Program-made: the position numbers and the translations under genes
The notes under the pieces: model-generated
Seen by the model: the letters and a program-made list of their open reading frames with translations, nothing else
What the model was told of the DNA's origin: nothing
Database searches by the model: none
Shown: in pieces, positions 9,701 to 18,439 of the stretch
Layout: each line of letters starts with the position of its first letter
Numbering within the stretch: position 1 is the first letter of the stretch
Origin: Bradysia coprophila
Taxonomy: Eukaryota; Arthropoda; Insecta; Diptera; Sciaridae
Length of the DNA: 64,000 nucleotides
Direction: 5' to 3'
NCBI RefSeq assembly: GCF_014529535.1
Contig: NW_023503501.1
Span: forward strand, 7,012,150-7,076,149

Positions 9701-12160
9701 GCCCAACTACAGTTACACATACGGACGCATAGTGGCGAACGGTAAGGTCAATTCCTGTCACAATAATTGACCAGATAGACCAGTTCTACCCACGTCATTT
9801 TCGAGCCCATCACTAGTCTACGGTTTAAAACCAATGCCAAATTATTACATTGGCCAATTGTTCTTTGACACTTACCACGGTGAGCTTGAAAAAAAATTTA
9901 TTCGACCTCTCGTGGACATGAAATGTTTTTAGTGGTTTTTGTAGAGGGCGGCACCACGAGTAAGAATAACATAACAAGAAAATATTTCGATGGGAAAATT
10001 TTTAACTAGATCGATTTTTCGTTTTTCTGTGCCCTGCAGGAAGCTTCGAAAACTGTTTGGACCCTACTGGTGACTTGTTTGATCACAACAATATAGTTAC
10101 TGTTTAGCCTGAGGTCTAAGCTTTACAGCGATACCAATCATGACATTCATGACTACCAACAAACATCTTTTATGAAGGAAAGTCATTCTGCTATGTCGAT
10201 GTGAATTTTAAAGGCTGTTTCATACGTGGCTGGGGCCCCATAAGTGCTTTAACGTTTTCCAAAGATTTCTCTGGCCATTTAAAGGCTACACTTGTAAATG
10301 ATACATCACCTTGGTGTGAACTAGGTACAGGGCGGCAAGCCGTTTTTGCTTGTAGGTAAGTCAAATTTGAACGGATTTAGATGGATTTTGATTTATTAGA
10401 TAGGTATTGACCGTACCAATCAGGGAAAAAAAGTTTATGAAATTCGGTTTACCGGAGCGTGAGCTAGGTCTCTTGGAGTGAGCTTATATGTGGCTACTCG
10501 GCCGTACAGTGAAGGTGGTGTTTTTTGTTAATATCTCGAGTAAAATTTAACCGAATTTCATGAAAGTTTTTTTGTTTGAAAGGTACTAACGAATGTAAAG
10601 CAGCCGTTGTACTTTCCACCTCCTAACAAAATGGCCGTCGGCCGCCATTTTGGATTTTTGTAAAATCAATATAAATAGGTGAAAATGATAATTCCAAAAT
10701 CACTGATCAGTGGGAAGTGTAGTTTGTGTTACTTTTGAAAGGAACGTCGTACGGGGCTTCGTAATTGCGCTATGCGCAATTTTTAAGACGTACACATTGC
10801 ATAAGAATTTTACGACGTTTACGGGCGCAATAGGCTTACGGTAGGAGTAGGGCGACGGACGAAGTAGGTTCACGTGCGCAATAGATGTACGGGTTTGTAC
10901 GGGGCTCAGTCGCAGCAAACGCTCCGACTGTTCTGACGGCTCGTTTTCAATTGCATTTGCCGTTTGTCTCCACAGCCTTCATTTTTACACCAAATTGGAC
11001 TATCTACGATGTGTGACGTCTATATTTCCGTTAAGAATCGCCAAAGTCAAATCGCCAAAAAAATAAAAAATCGCCAAGGAAAATCGGCAAAGTGTGAAGA
11101 AACGCCAAGAAGGACGGCCAAAGCGTGAAGAAACGCCCAGAAACATAAAGAATTGAAAATTTGTCCTTATGGTGGTTCTTCACTCTTTGGCTATTTCTCT
11201 TGGCATTCTGGCAATTTTTTCGGTGATTTAACAAATCAACCAGAAATGATGAATTGCCAAGAAAAATCGCCAGATTGTGACATGAATCGTCGAAAAAAAA
11301 AATCGATTTGACTTTGGCGATACTTCACGTCTGCGATACACACTTGGGATATCCTTCTTTGGGTTCAAAGGTCAAAGTCGTAGAACAAAATGTTTTTCGT
11401 GCATCGGCCAACGTAATAATTTGGCATAGGTTTCAAACCGTGGCCTTATGAGTTACTCGAAAACGACATGGCACATTTGTGTAAGATGATTGACAAGATA
11501 AACAAAATTACAGACCGTACGTGTGCTCCTACTGTTCTCGGAGATTTGCACAGAAGCACAACCTAACCATTCACATTCGGACTCACACAAATGAAAAGTA
11601 AAATTGAATTCTCAAATGCTTCTCAACATAGAAAGTAAAAAAAAAATTCTTTGTCATGCAGGCCATTCCAGTGCGAAATATGCAGTAAGCAATTTGCAGC
11701 GTTGGGCAACTTTCAGGCGCATAAAAAAATCCATTCTGGAATCCGAGACCAGGTCTGTCCCGTGTGCAATAAGGGTTTCATAACTTCCGGTGACGTTGCA
11801 CGCCATATGGTAGTTCACACCGGCATCAAAAACCACAGCTGTGATACGTGTGGCAAAACATTTAGTCGAAATCGAGACATGGTGGCGCATAAGAAGAAAA
11901 TTCACTTGAACGAACGTACGTCCGAGACGTACAAATGTCGGGAATGCCATAAAGTTTTCGCCACATCGCTCAGTTTAATCGAACATTATCGAACGCACGA
12001 GCCCAGCGTATCGATGCCAATTGCACCGACAGCAATTAACGGTAGTTTAGGCACGGCATCGCTTGGCTTAGGGATTTTACCACCACCGATGCTGGGGCAC
12101 ACACATCAAAGTTCCTTAGGTATGATGCATCATCATACGCAACGATTGCATCCGTTTTAA
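3723..12160 (+). CDS. ZAD-type C2H2 zinc-finger protein, 7 exons
   Basis: Likely nuclear DNA-binding transcription factor. Exons are 3723-3819, 3883-3914, 4009-4151, 9422-9523, 9580-9741, 11514-11597 and 11662-12160; they sum to 1119 bp, giving 372 residues with matching phases. Exons 1-3 encode a ZAD domain (ICRVCLEEG, then [20 protein letters not shown]), the zinc-binding protein-interaction domain typical of insect zinc-finger factors. Exon 4 is acidic (DDDDDEE) and exon 5 begins with a basic linker. Six C2H2 fingers follow: [40 protein letters not shown] and CRECHKVF, each with H-x3/4-H. The tail is rich in Gly, Pro, His and Met. The exon 4 start could be 9422 or 9428, both in frame, and the 9524-9579 intron uses a weak GTTGGA donor. 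Intron 3 holds a full antisense LTR retrotransposon, so splicing must cross 5.3 kb. Confidence 0.88.
4186..4190. repeat. Target-site duplication, left (TAAAC)
   Basis: TAAAC lies immediately outside the left LTR and is repeated exactly at 9403-9407 outside the right LTR, which marks the integration site of the LTR element. Confidence 0.9.
4191..4525 (-). repeat. 3' LTR of the gypsy element
   Basis: 335 bp, same sequence as 9068-9402. In element orientation this is the 3' LTR, lying after the polypurine tract. Confidence 0.92.
4526..4535 (-). other. Polypurine tract
   Basis: In element orientation TGGGGAGGAA abuts the TGTAGCG start of the 3' LTR, the position of the plus-strand primer. Confidence 0.8.
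4586..8986 (-). CDS. Gag-pol polyprotein of the gypsy element
   Basis: A single frame, open from a TAA near 9033 to 4586. The first ATG is at 8986 (starting [10 protein letters not shown]), giving about 1466 residues; the in-frame GTG at 9016 is an unlikely start. Domains in order (numbered from 9016): a gag-like region; two zinc knuckles, [14 protein letters not shown] and [14 protein letters not shown] (about 206-260); a protease at about 301 with FFDTAAKTS; reverse transcriptase with FCIDYRKLN and the catalytic YLDD; RNase H ([13 protein letters not shown] and TDHQPLKWL); and integrase with an HHCC finger, the DDE residues ([24 protein letters not shown]) and a C-terminal GPY-type module. 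The protease motif is DTA, not the usual DTG. No internal stop or frameshift is seen, and gag and pol share one frame. Confidence 0.93.
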   Translation of the reverse strand: MALNGQQIQQLIDALQQRHRLGMTSCKATFDGSRELYKVEAFINEVEIFKRTEHINDVDALQGLPLLFKKEASTWWEGIRTTIIDWNGAVTALRNAYAPPMKNYQIYTKIIESKQVENETTENYICRQRALISRMVHNHNEATQIDFVYGGLLQYIRKDMPRNSITTFIELLTRARVIEEHQIEVKAKYEAKSKFCDYCKMKNHSTKECTRKNKFESSKPETMATEENNGKNTTKCYGCGKPGFIRNNCPDCKPTLHAASIELDFSHVMLTLEAPIPAISCQINTLAKTAFFDTAAKTSIASENLYKRLLQKGSISISKIANIKQADGKIKKDMIKIIQAVITIQNRNFKINLVVLSDTDKNRTLLGIDFLEQSGIIISPIQRIWWFINAPMSTFSYDLTKNYDTKENDDPKVENKMNTGVISKSKKRRLKQLFKIINLAKPHENATDFEFQKPEMIPTTNWRKPQKIESSDDGEQTEQCEAILEIIHSKYMTPIKPISPIKTPPKKKNISTKIAQRLQDLFGSNSPPESPERPPTPGADLDILDIQMIEFQNEHSLSVEQEIKLNKLLQNYETNFNETVGPCPFAVHKINTGNHLPIANPPYRMSATKRDIMKKELDAMLEQDVIEESDSPWAFQVVMLPKKDGSIRFCIDYRKLNAITVKDSFPLPRIDDLLQEARGTLFMSSIDLKSGYWQILMNEEDKEKTAFVTPFGSYQFKKMPFGLCNAPATFQRLMNRFRNGLPSILILIYLDDIIIISKTFEQHLEDLKNVFERLQRFQLRAHSSKCKFACKSLKYLGHILTSEGIKLDPSKISAIIEREAPKNIKELLSFIQTCSWYRKFIEDFAKISQPLSKLTRKNVSWQWTETEQESFDKLKNALTTAPVLGQLDELSPLTIKTDASGYAIGAVLVQGTTDNDHPIEYASRLLLSAERNYSTIEREALAVVWALEKFRGYIEDKEINLITDHQPLKWLMSIKSPSGRLARWALRIQAFNVNIQYTPGRINTVADTLSRPPRQETQIEKESIEELPINTIQVDLPRHSAEKLRLEQLSDEELKMIIEDFELPEENERFIKWTNRGYFLNNGVLYKYSTEISDNTPEEAQLVVPKQNVMKILQTYHDNPTAGHYGVNRTINRIATRYFWSKMRKDISDYVGKCLACQQYKANNLKPVGILQTTASNQRFEIVAIDLIGPLPTSRWGHKYIFVIEDVATGWIELFAMKNVQAESCAHKLIFEIFFRYGIARRIISDNGPQFISAVFQKLAYCLNIKQSFTPVYHPQSNPCERKNRDIRAQLSILVANDHTNWPDKLPTIRFAMNSARNESTGFSAAFLTFGRELRTIDDMEHDLRSIANSENFVAQITPKLLQISDTLKDVKETKTIVHNRNAKYFDEKHRPDPGYTAGDLVWITSHKKSNSTQQTTAKFLPRKEGPYVVLQKIGSATYEIGSNDHQSTIIGKFHSSAIFPYTSKN
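9054..9066 (-). other. Primer-binding site (tRNA-Lys-like)
   Basis: In element orientation TGGCGCCCAACGT starts two bases after the 5' LTR. From memory of known elements it resembles the complement of a tRNA-Lys 3' end; the tRNA identity is inference. Confidence 0.7.
9068..9402 (-). repeat. 5' LTR of the gypsy element
   Basis: 335 bp, identical by eye to 4191-4525. It should hold the element's promoter. TAAAC follows at 9403-9407. Confidence 0.92.
10220..10950. repeat. Dispersed repeat (family R), copy in intron 5
   Basis: Lies in the 9742-11513 intron of the ZAD gene. The first part matches 60830-61320 in the same orientation (shared GTACCAATCAGGGAAA, GGAGCGTGAGCTAGGTCTCT and CTACTCGG blocks). 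The part from about 10735 matches 62390-62610 in inverted orientation (CGTACGGGGCTTCGTAATTG, GCTCAGTCGCAGCAAACGCT). No coding capacity is seen. Confidence 0.75.
11037..11321. repeat. MITE-like element with 18 bp terminal inverted repeats
   Basis: A 285 bp segment begins with ATCGCCAAAGTCAAATCG and ends with its exact reverse complement. The inside repeats short words (CGCCAA, GTGAAGAAACGCC) with partial inverted symmetry. It lies in the last large intron of the ZAD gene. Confidence 0.75.
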
Positions 12161-12240
12161 ATGTAGCATATTTCGACTCATCCACTTTGCGGTAATTTGA
12201 ATTTTATTTAATTTATGAGACCATTCGGTCGAGGTCAATC

Positions 12241-12246
12241 AATAAA
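12241..12246 (+). terminator. Poly(A) signal of the ZAD gene
   Basis: AATAAA lies 81 bp after the TAA stop at 12160. The convergent RidA gene ends at 12336, so the two 3' UTRs must be short or overlap. Confidence 0.6.
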
Positions 12247-12335
12247 TCGCATGTTATCGTGAATCAGATTTTTGTTTCGACTTAATTAGTTAGTTAGTTT
12301 GATTTAGTCTAAACGAAAATGTGGACTGAAAGTTT

Positions 12336-12847
12336 CTATCCTACCAGGGCAATTACTTCAATCTCAACTTTGGCATTCATCGGTAGTTTGGCCATTTGTA
12401 CGCACGATCGGGCTGGGAAGTTAGTTGTGAACACTGTGAAAAATAAAATTGTTGAGTACCTTAGGTCTCAGGCTACTCGAATTTTCCGTTTACCCTTCAT
12501 GTACTCCTCGTTTACTTTCGCAAAATCATTCATATCATCGACAAAAATGGTTACCTTAACCACTTTGTCAATACCAGATCCAGCAGCCTCTAGAATCCCT
12601 TTCATATTTTCCAATGTCTTTATCGTCTCTGGTACAACTCCACCGTCAACCAGTTTCGATGTTTCCTTATTTATTCCAATACATCCGGATAAATAAACGG
12701 TTTGATTCACGACGATCGCTTGACTAAAACAAACACTTTGATTTGAATCAGTGAAATTAGCATTTATTAATTTTTCACAAACTTGAACGGTGCTATAGGC
12801 TTTGCAGCATTGTCGGTGCTAATTATTTGTCGTATGATTGTAGACAT
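12336..12847 (-). CDS. RidA family 2-imino acid deaminase, copy 1
   Basis: RidA/UK114 (YjgF/YER057c) proteins hydrolyse reactive enamine and imine intermediates released by PLP enzymes; they act as trimers in cytosol or mitochondria. Exons are 12847-12783, 12723-12494 and 12433-12336, 393 bp in total, giving 130 residues, the normal family length. Visible family features are the N-terminal IISTDNAAKPIAPFNQA, the strand TVYLSGCIG, the mid region GGVVPETIKTLENMKGILEA, and the C-terminal NFPARSCVQMAKLPMNAKVE with the conserved Arg that binds the substrate carboxylate. Introns are 59 and 60 bp. It is convergent with the ZAD gene. The intron positions and phases match those of the copy at 27401-27992. 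Confidence 0.93.
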
Positions 12848-13949
12848 TTTCGTTTTGTTTTTAAAAATTTTGAATTTTCTGTTCGGTGTTTTGTGGGACT
12901 TTGCATGGAATGACTAACGATGTCGAGTTTCGAGTTAATTTATACTCTCACATTGAGTAAATATTTAGATTGTTCATTGATAGATCGATTAAAAGAGAGG
13001 ATTCGCTCAGTTCCGCTGTTTATTTTGTTTTCGTCGATATTGTTTAAGTTTGCGCAGCGTGTGAGTCGAGACTTCACATTGAATTTTATTTAATTGCCAG
13101 TTGTGGGTTCGAAACTCAACCGCAACAAAAATAATTCTCTTCATCAGGTTGTTGTTCACAATAATGAGATCTGATTGAATCGGTTATTAGGTTGCGTCTT
13201 GGATTTAGTACTGATAATGTCTCTCTGTGTTATATTCATACATGTTCGTTGGTAATGTCATTCAGTCAGTTAGGCAAAAACCTGTTGACGGTGTGTGTTG
13301 TCTTTTAAAAGATCTCGGACCTAGGTACATCTTCTAGGTACAAGAAATGATGCGAGTCCGACATTATCATCAAAATAGTAATAACTTTGCGTCCAAATGT
13401 AGGCAACAATTTAGCCATGTATAGATTGCTCTTAAATAGAAATTTAACCAATGCCATACAGCGACTAAACAGAAACATACAGCGATCACACTTAGCGACA
13501 TAACCTTCTTGTTTATTTGAACTTTTGATTATATTTTTTTAAGTTTTAGCGATTTCCCGCGATACTAAAAACCAAAGGTCTCTCATCGAGAGAGCATTGT
13601 AAAAACTTAAACTTATTTTAATCGCTTTTAGTGTGTCATTTGGTGCCAATAAACTAAATCGAATCGACAGTGTCACCATACATTATCCGGATAATGTTAT
13701 TAACGGTATTCAATGTCGTTTATTTTGCATAAAAAATATGAAAATGTCGCGAGATGTGGAGTAGAGGTTCGCTTTTTGAGACCCGTACAAACAACACAAA
13801 TATAAGTTCTATAAGTCTGTGAGGTATAACTGCAAAGTGAGAGACTGTTTTCTTCGAAAATTTAGAAATTATTCAACAGGTTTCGGAGAGTAAAAATCAA
13901 CTGGATGATTTTTATGTTGACGTGACTCAGCCTCAGCTTAATGCTTAAT
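12848..13949. other. Intergenic, no gene recognised
   Basis: AT-rich spacer upstream of RidA copy 1. I find no coding frame or structured repeat that I can support. Confidence 0.6.
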
Positions 13950-14205
13950 TTTCACTTACCGAAAAAGTACTCAGTGTTAGAGACAAAATTGAATTTTTTC
14001 TCAACTTTTGCTTTGTTTATTTGATAGCTCGCTCTCTCACGGCTCTCTCACGAAGTACTTTTTGTTGAGTGGAATGGGAACTTAATACTTGATTTCCACT
14101 TACCGAAAAAGTATTCCGGATTTTTTTTTCTCAATTTTTGCTTTGTTTGCTTAACAGTTCGCCCTCTCACGGCCCTATCACACAGTACTTTTTGTTGAGT
14201 GGAAA
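13950..14205. repeat. Tandem pair of small inverted-repeat elements
   Basis: Two related units, about 13950-14074 and 14093-14205. Each starts with TTYCACTTACCGAAAAAGTA and ends with AGTACTTTTTGTTGAGTGGA, an imperfect inverted repeat. Inside, both share TTTTGCTTTGTTT and CCTCTCACGGC-type blocks. This looks like a MITE dimer. Confidence 0.75.
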
Positions 14206-14953
14206 CCATACATAAGAATGAAACCTAATAATTGTGCCTGTCGGGCTGTATTTTCCACTTCGGTTTAAGCTTTTTAAGTAAGCAGAACAACGCGTGGAAA
14301 CGGAAAATCTCCTTTCATCTGGTAAAGAAGGCACAGGACAACATCTGCTGAAGGCACTGGAGTCACTTTTACTCTTTTCATGAAAGAGCATAAAATAGAT
14401 CGTTCGAACTGTATCACAGCAGAGTAAAAGGTACTCTGCCGTGACTGTATTATAATAAGTAAAAAACAAATACTTAAGGGACCTGACCTGCTCCTATGGC
14501 CGGACCAAATTTTTTTAGCCACCGAGAAGGCGGTAAAAATTAACTTCGGTCCAATACTTTGAGTGAATTAATACGTTTTAGCTCTCGACACATATTTATA
14601 GTATACATCATCAAGTACAAGTATATAGCACAATATTATATGCAGACGGGTCCGCTAATATTTTTGTTTTATACTCAATGAATGGCATCGTTATCTCGAT
14701 GGTTGTAAAATTGTGCGTTCTAAACCAAAATAAAAAATAAAATTTCCTGTTACGCGAATCTGTTTTCGCGTATTTTTAAGTTTCAATGATAACGAGTTCG
14801 TAAGTGAATGCCTCTCTTGTGGTATATGCTTTGATATTACACGAAATTACCTTTCTTCCTTTTTCATCTCTTTTGTTTTTGATATAAAAATAAAATTGTT
14901 TCTGCAGAGGTGTAATTTTTACAACTTTTTTTTTTTTTATCGATTAACCTTCC
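14206..14953. other. Intergenic, no gene recognised
   Basis: Spacer between the MITE pair and the propeller gene's promoter. Short open frames here show no family resemblance and no plausible splice support. Confidence 0.55.
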
Positions 14954-14993
14954 TATAAATATAAAAACTAAGGCACTGGTGCGACCATACAGT
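14954..14993 (+). promoter_or_regulatory. Core promoter: TATA box and possible initiator
   Basis: TATAAATA at 14954-14961 is followed about 30-37 bp later by CCATACAGTG (14985-14994), which resembles an insect initiator. It lies about 45-80 bp before the ATG at 15037, giving a short 5' UTR, as expected for a strongly expressed secreted-protein gene. Confidence 0.55.
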
Positions 14994-15036
14994 GTCGCGA
15001 AACAGTTGTGAAAATATCAAAAACCGCGAAATAAAA

Positions 15037-18000
15037 ATGAAAATAATTCTCAGTTTTGTGACAATAGCACTGTCCATCCGTGGTTTCCTATTCGCAAATT
15101 CGCCAATCAAGTGTAAAAGGTTAACGGACCAAAGTACTAGTAGTGGTCATTCGGACGATGATGTTACCGTCGAAATTACGTCGACAGTGGACTATCTGGA
15201 GTTTAATAACAAACAAATTAAAAAAGTATCGGTACCAGTGAGTGGTTTAGAAGGACTGAATGTTGATAACAACGGAAATATTTACTTCCAAGAGGATGGT
15301 AAATTGTTTGTTCGTAGACGTGATGAAAGTGAAAATGTGACCGAAATCATGGGTATAGATGTGCAAGCCAACAGAACTAACGTAATTTTGATCGACAAAT
15401 CATTCAATAAAGTCTACGTTGGCACCCACAACGGATTGTTTATGATAAATTCGGGCGATGTGCAAGCAACGCAATTGAGTGTTACAAGAAATATTGCAGT
15501 CGATTTTGGTGTTATCGATAGCCTTGGTAACGTATATTTTGGAACAGATGGTCAGAACACAGGGCGCACCGAGAATTTGTACATTTTGAGCAGAAGAACG
15601 AAATCATTGCTCCGAATAAATGGTATAGAAACTTCGCTGGGTAGTTATCCCATAGAAACCAAAGCGAATCGCAATAAAATTGCCATCGATTCGAAAAACA
15701 ATGTCTTTGTGGGAGCCTTCACCAGCTATCTGTATTACATAAAATCAGGCGAGACAGTTGCAAGGAAAATTAAAGATAATCGTGATAGTGGCAGTGTTAC
15801 AGCAATTGTAATCGACACTAATGACAATGTGTACGGTCGGACGTACAGCGAACTGTTTGTGTTCAGAAATAATACTTTTGTGAAAGTACTCGAGACGTTC
15901 GACTATTTTGATTTGTTTATTTCGTTGGACGAAAATGACGATGTCCATTTTAATATTGCTGGTGAAGAGTACATGTTGACGCGGAAAGATATTCGGGCTG
16001 TTGCTGTGGGTGGACTGCCGACAGATGGAACCATTTTGCACAGCAATTTAATGGTTCGCAACAAAATATTTTACTTTACCGCACGTGGACATAACGGGAC
16101 AGAAACTATTTGTGCGATTAAACCGGGCGAAACTAACGTTACCCAAGTGTATACAATGGGCAAATACTATTCAGTGGCTGTTGATCGACATAATAATATT
16201 TATTTTACGGCCGAGAGCTCTAAAATCTCCAATCAGATAGTGCCTTATGTGTTCCGATCGCCTGCAAAGATGCCAATAGAAATCCGTGGCATAACAAGTC
16301 GTCTGATTAGCAGCGTGTATGCCGACGAACAGAACAATGTGTACTTCAGTGCCAGTAATGGACTACATCGATTAAATGCAGACGAGGTCGTACCTCACCG
16401 GTTACGAGCAACAACTAGTAACATAAGCTCGGTGGTAATTGCTCAAAATGATGAAGTTTACTTTGGCACGTATCACGACGGTGCATTTGTGTTAAAAAGT
16501 GGGTCAATGGAAGCGACGAAAATCAGTGGCATAGTTGACGAATACGAACCGTCGGCAATTATAGCTACAGCGGATAAGAACTACGATGTCGTTTATTTTC
16601 AGAGGAACGACAGCTTATACAAACTGAAGAGTGGCGATACAGTTCCGGATACCGTTGTTGAAAAATCGAATTTTCAGTTTTATTTGAGCGATTGTCGGAA
16701 TAACACGTACTACTTAAATGGAGACAAAATTTACCTAATCAAATCTGGTGAATCAATTGCCCAGAAAATAGCCCAAGCATTTGGTGAAATTCTGTCGATC
16801 GACATTGATGCATCAAACAGATTGTATTTGGCAACAACCATTGGCTTACAGCTGTTGAATCCTGGAGACACGATAACAACCCTGATAACAGAAGTGGAGC
16901 TTATTCTCTCCCTCGCCATCGACAAAGACGACACTGTTTATTTCGGGACAAATTCTGGGGCATCTGTATTCAGATCGGGTGTGGTACAGATAATCGACGG
17001 AATCGATGAGGCTGTAGAACGAATTGTTGTTAACGATAACGATATTTACTTTGTGACGGAAATGGGACGAAAACTGTTCTTGCTGCAAAATAAATTGGAA
17101 CTCGGCAAATTATTCAAAAATCGAATGTTGGGCGAAATAGACAACAATAATGACGAGACCATTTTGAATACGTTGAACTTTTTGAACATTGGCAACGACT
17201 ACCTATTGAGTCGCAGTAAGAGTAAAGTGGTCAATAAGACTGAGACATCGGCAACCGTTGTGGGAGTAAAGGGAAAATATGTCGGTCGGTTTGAGGTTCA
17301 ATATGCGATCCGGAATCGTGACAAAGTTAAATATTTTCTCGACGTTAATTTCCTGAAGAAGGCGATCTTTTTCAATTATGTCAACGAAAATCTGTTCAAT
17401 CACAAGAAGACGAACGACATAAAGGAGATTGAGGTGTACCTGGGAAATTTACGGTTCGGTGACGTTCTCGTAACGAAAGATTCGGATTTAAATTCAAGTT
17501 TCGCATTTCGAAACGTTTGCGACAATAAAAAAGTTGCCAATCCATCGACCGTCAATCAAATCTACAAATTTTCCGAATGCAATTACAACGGAAAAGAAAC
17601 GATTTCGTTTGAAATTACCAGCGGCATCAATAGACCGACTAATTTAAATTTAAAAATGCCGACGGGATTAACATCGGATGATGAATTGCGTTTATCGGAA
17701 TATTTGTTCAACAATAGCGAACCCCTGACCCTAACCAGCCCGTTCGAATTGTCCAGCTCTTATTCGTTTTCGAAAGAAATGAGTTTGTACAATTTCTCCG
17801 AACCTGAACAAGACATTGTCATCCCACCGAAACAACAAATTTCCGTCAAGTACTCGGTTCGCACTTTGACCAATAAAATTTCGTTGAAATTAATACAGAA
17901 AATTCAAGGGGTTATCGTAAGCAAGGTAACGGACACCAGTGGCGAACAAATTGTTCAAATTACACTTCGGAGTGCTATGCAAGTATTGGAAAAGTATAGT

Positions 18001-18114
18001 CAATTACCAGTCGAAGTGACGATTAACAAGGACAACAGTGTAACGTTTAGTGGCCGCGGAATATTGATTTTGGAAAGGGAAAGTCCGCCAATGGTTATTC
18101 GAAATTTTGTTTAA
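15037..18114 (+). CDS. Secreted beta-propeller repeat protein with aerolysin-like C-terminus
   Basis: Single-exon gene of 1025 residues. The ATG at 15037 gives a clear signal peptide (MKIILSFVTIALSIRGFLFA). The frame extends upstream to a GTG at 14992, which overlaps the probable transcription start and is not used. About 14-15 repeats of 40-50 residues follow up to about residue 690. Each has an Asp/Asn turn, a VYFGT-type strand and a (I/L)KSGET-type turn (NNIYFTAES, NEVYFGTYH, DTVYFGTNS; IKSGETVARKI, LKSGDTVPDTV, IKSGESIAQKI). This is the pattern of NHL/SMP-30-like beta-propeller blades and is enough for two seven-bladed propellers. The last roughly 300 residues contain NNSEPLTLTSPFELSSSYSF, a short linker, then IVIPPKQQISVKYSVRT and a late GRG, resembling the Ser/Thr-rich alternating strands of the ETX/MTX2 aerolysin-like fold. 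The pore-forming reading is inference; a non-toxic secreted role is equally possible. Confidence 0.8.
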   Translation: MKIILSFVTIALSIRGFLFANSPIKCKRLTDQSTSSGHSDDDVTVEITSTVDYLEFNNKQIKKVSVPVSGLEGLNVDNNGNIYFQEDGKLFVRRRDESENVTEIMGIDVQANRTNVILIDKSFNKVYVGTHNGLFMINSGDVQATQLSVTRNIAVDFGVIDSLGNVYFGTDGQNTGRTENLYILSRRTKSLLRINGIETSLGSYPIETKANRNKIAIDSKNNVFVGAFTSYLYYIKSGETVARKIKDNRDSGSVTAIVIDTNDNVYGRTYSELFVFRNNTFVKVLETFDYFDLFISLDENDDVHFNIAGEEYMLTRKDIRAVAVGGLPTDGTILHSNLMVRNKIFYFTARGHNGTETICAIKPGETNVTQVYTMGKYYSVAVDRHNNIYFTAESSKISNQIVPYVFRSPAKMPIEIRGITSRLISSVYADEQNNVYFSASNGLHRLNADEVVPHRLRATTSNISSVVIAQNDEVYFGTYHDGAFVLKSGSMEATKISGIVDEYEPSAIIATADKNYDVVYFQRNDSLYKLKSGDTVPDTVVEKSNFQFYLSDCRNNTYYLNGDKIYLIKSGESIAQKIAQAFGEILSIDIDASNRLYLATTIGLQLLNPGDTITTLITEVELILSLAIDKDDTVYFGTNSGASVFRSGVVQIIDGIDEAVERIVVNDNDIYFVTEMGRKLFLLQNKLELGKLFKNRMLGEIDNNNDETILNTLNFLNIGNDYLLSRSKSKVVNKTETSATVVGVKGKYVGRFEVQYAIRNRDKVKYFLDVNFLKKAIFFNYVNENLFNHKKTNDIKEIEVYLGNLRFGDVLVTKDSDLNSSFAFRNVCDNKKVANPSTVNQIYKFSECNYNGKETISFEITSGINRPTNLNLKMPTGLTSDDELRLSEYLFNNSEPLTLTSPFELSSSYSFSKEMSLYNFSEPEQDIVIPPKQQISVKYSVRTLTNKISLKLIQKIQGVIVSKVTDTSGEQIVQITLRSAMQVLEKYSQLPVEVTINKDNSVTFSGRGILILERESPPMVIRNFV

Positions 18115-18169
18115 AACAAGAGGAGGTTTTGTATGGAATGGTTATATGTTTATGAGGTAATGCGAGCTC

Positions 18170-18175
18170 AATAAA
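18170..18175 (+). terminator. Poly(A) signal of the propeller gene
   Basis: AATAAA lies 56 bp after the TAA stop, consistent with a compact single-exon gene. Confidence 0.6.
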
Positions 18176-18439
18176 CTGAAATTTGTAAATGAAAATTGGA
18201 CTAATTTTTCGGATAATGACCTGGCGATACCATAACAAAACATTTCAATGACAAGTAGCGAAAAGGTAAGAAGCTTTCCACCGTGATTTTACCAGGGAAA
18301 TTGAAATTCTTGAAATTTAGTGAAAATGATTCTAAAATTCAAGAATTTACTGATTTACTGGTATCTAAAAAAGAAGTAGGTTTCACGTTTTACGTCGAAA
18401 TTTAAAGGGAGCATATTCCATCTCACCATTATCCATATC

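Noticed and set aside
9390-9770. A single 126-codon frame after the right LTR as one coding exon
   Set aside because: Its acidic start is real, but the zinc finger at 9668 is in another frame; a 56 bp intron (9524-9579) joins them and explains both.
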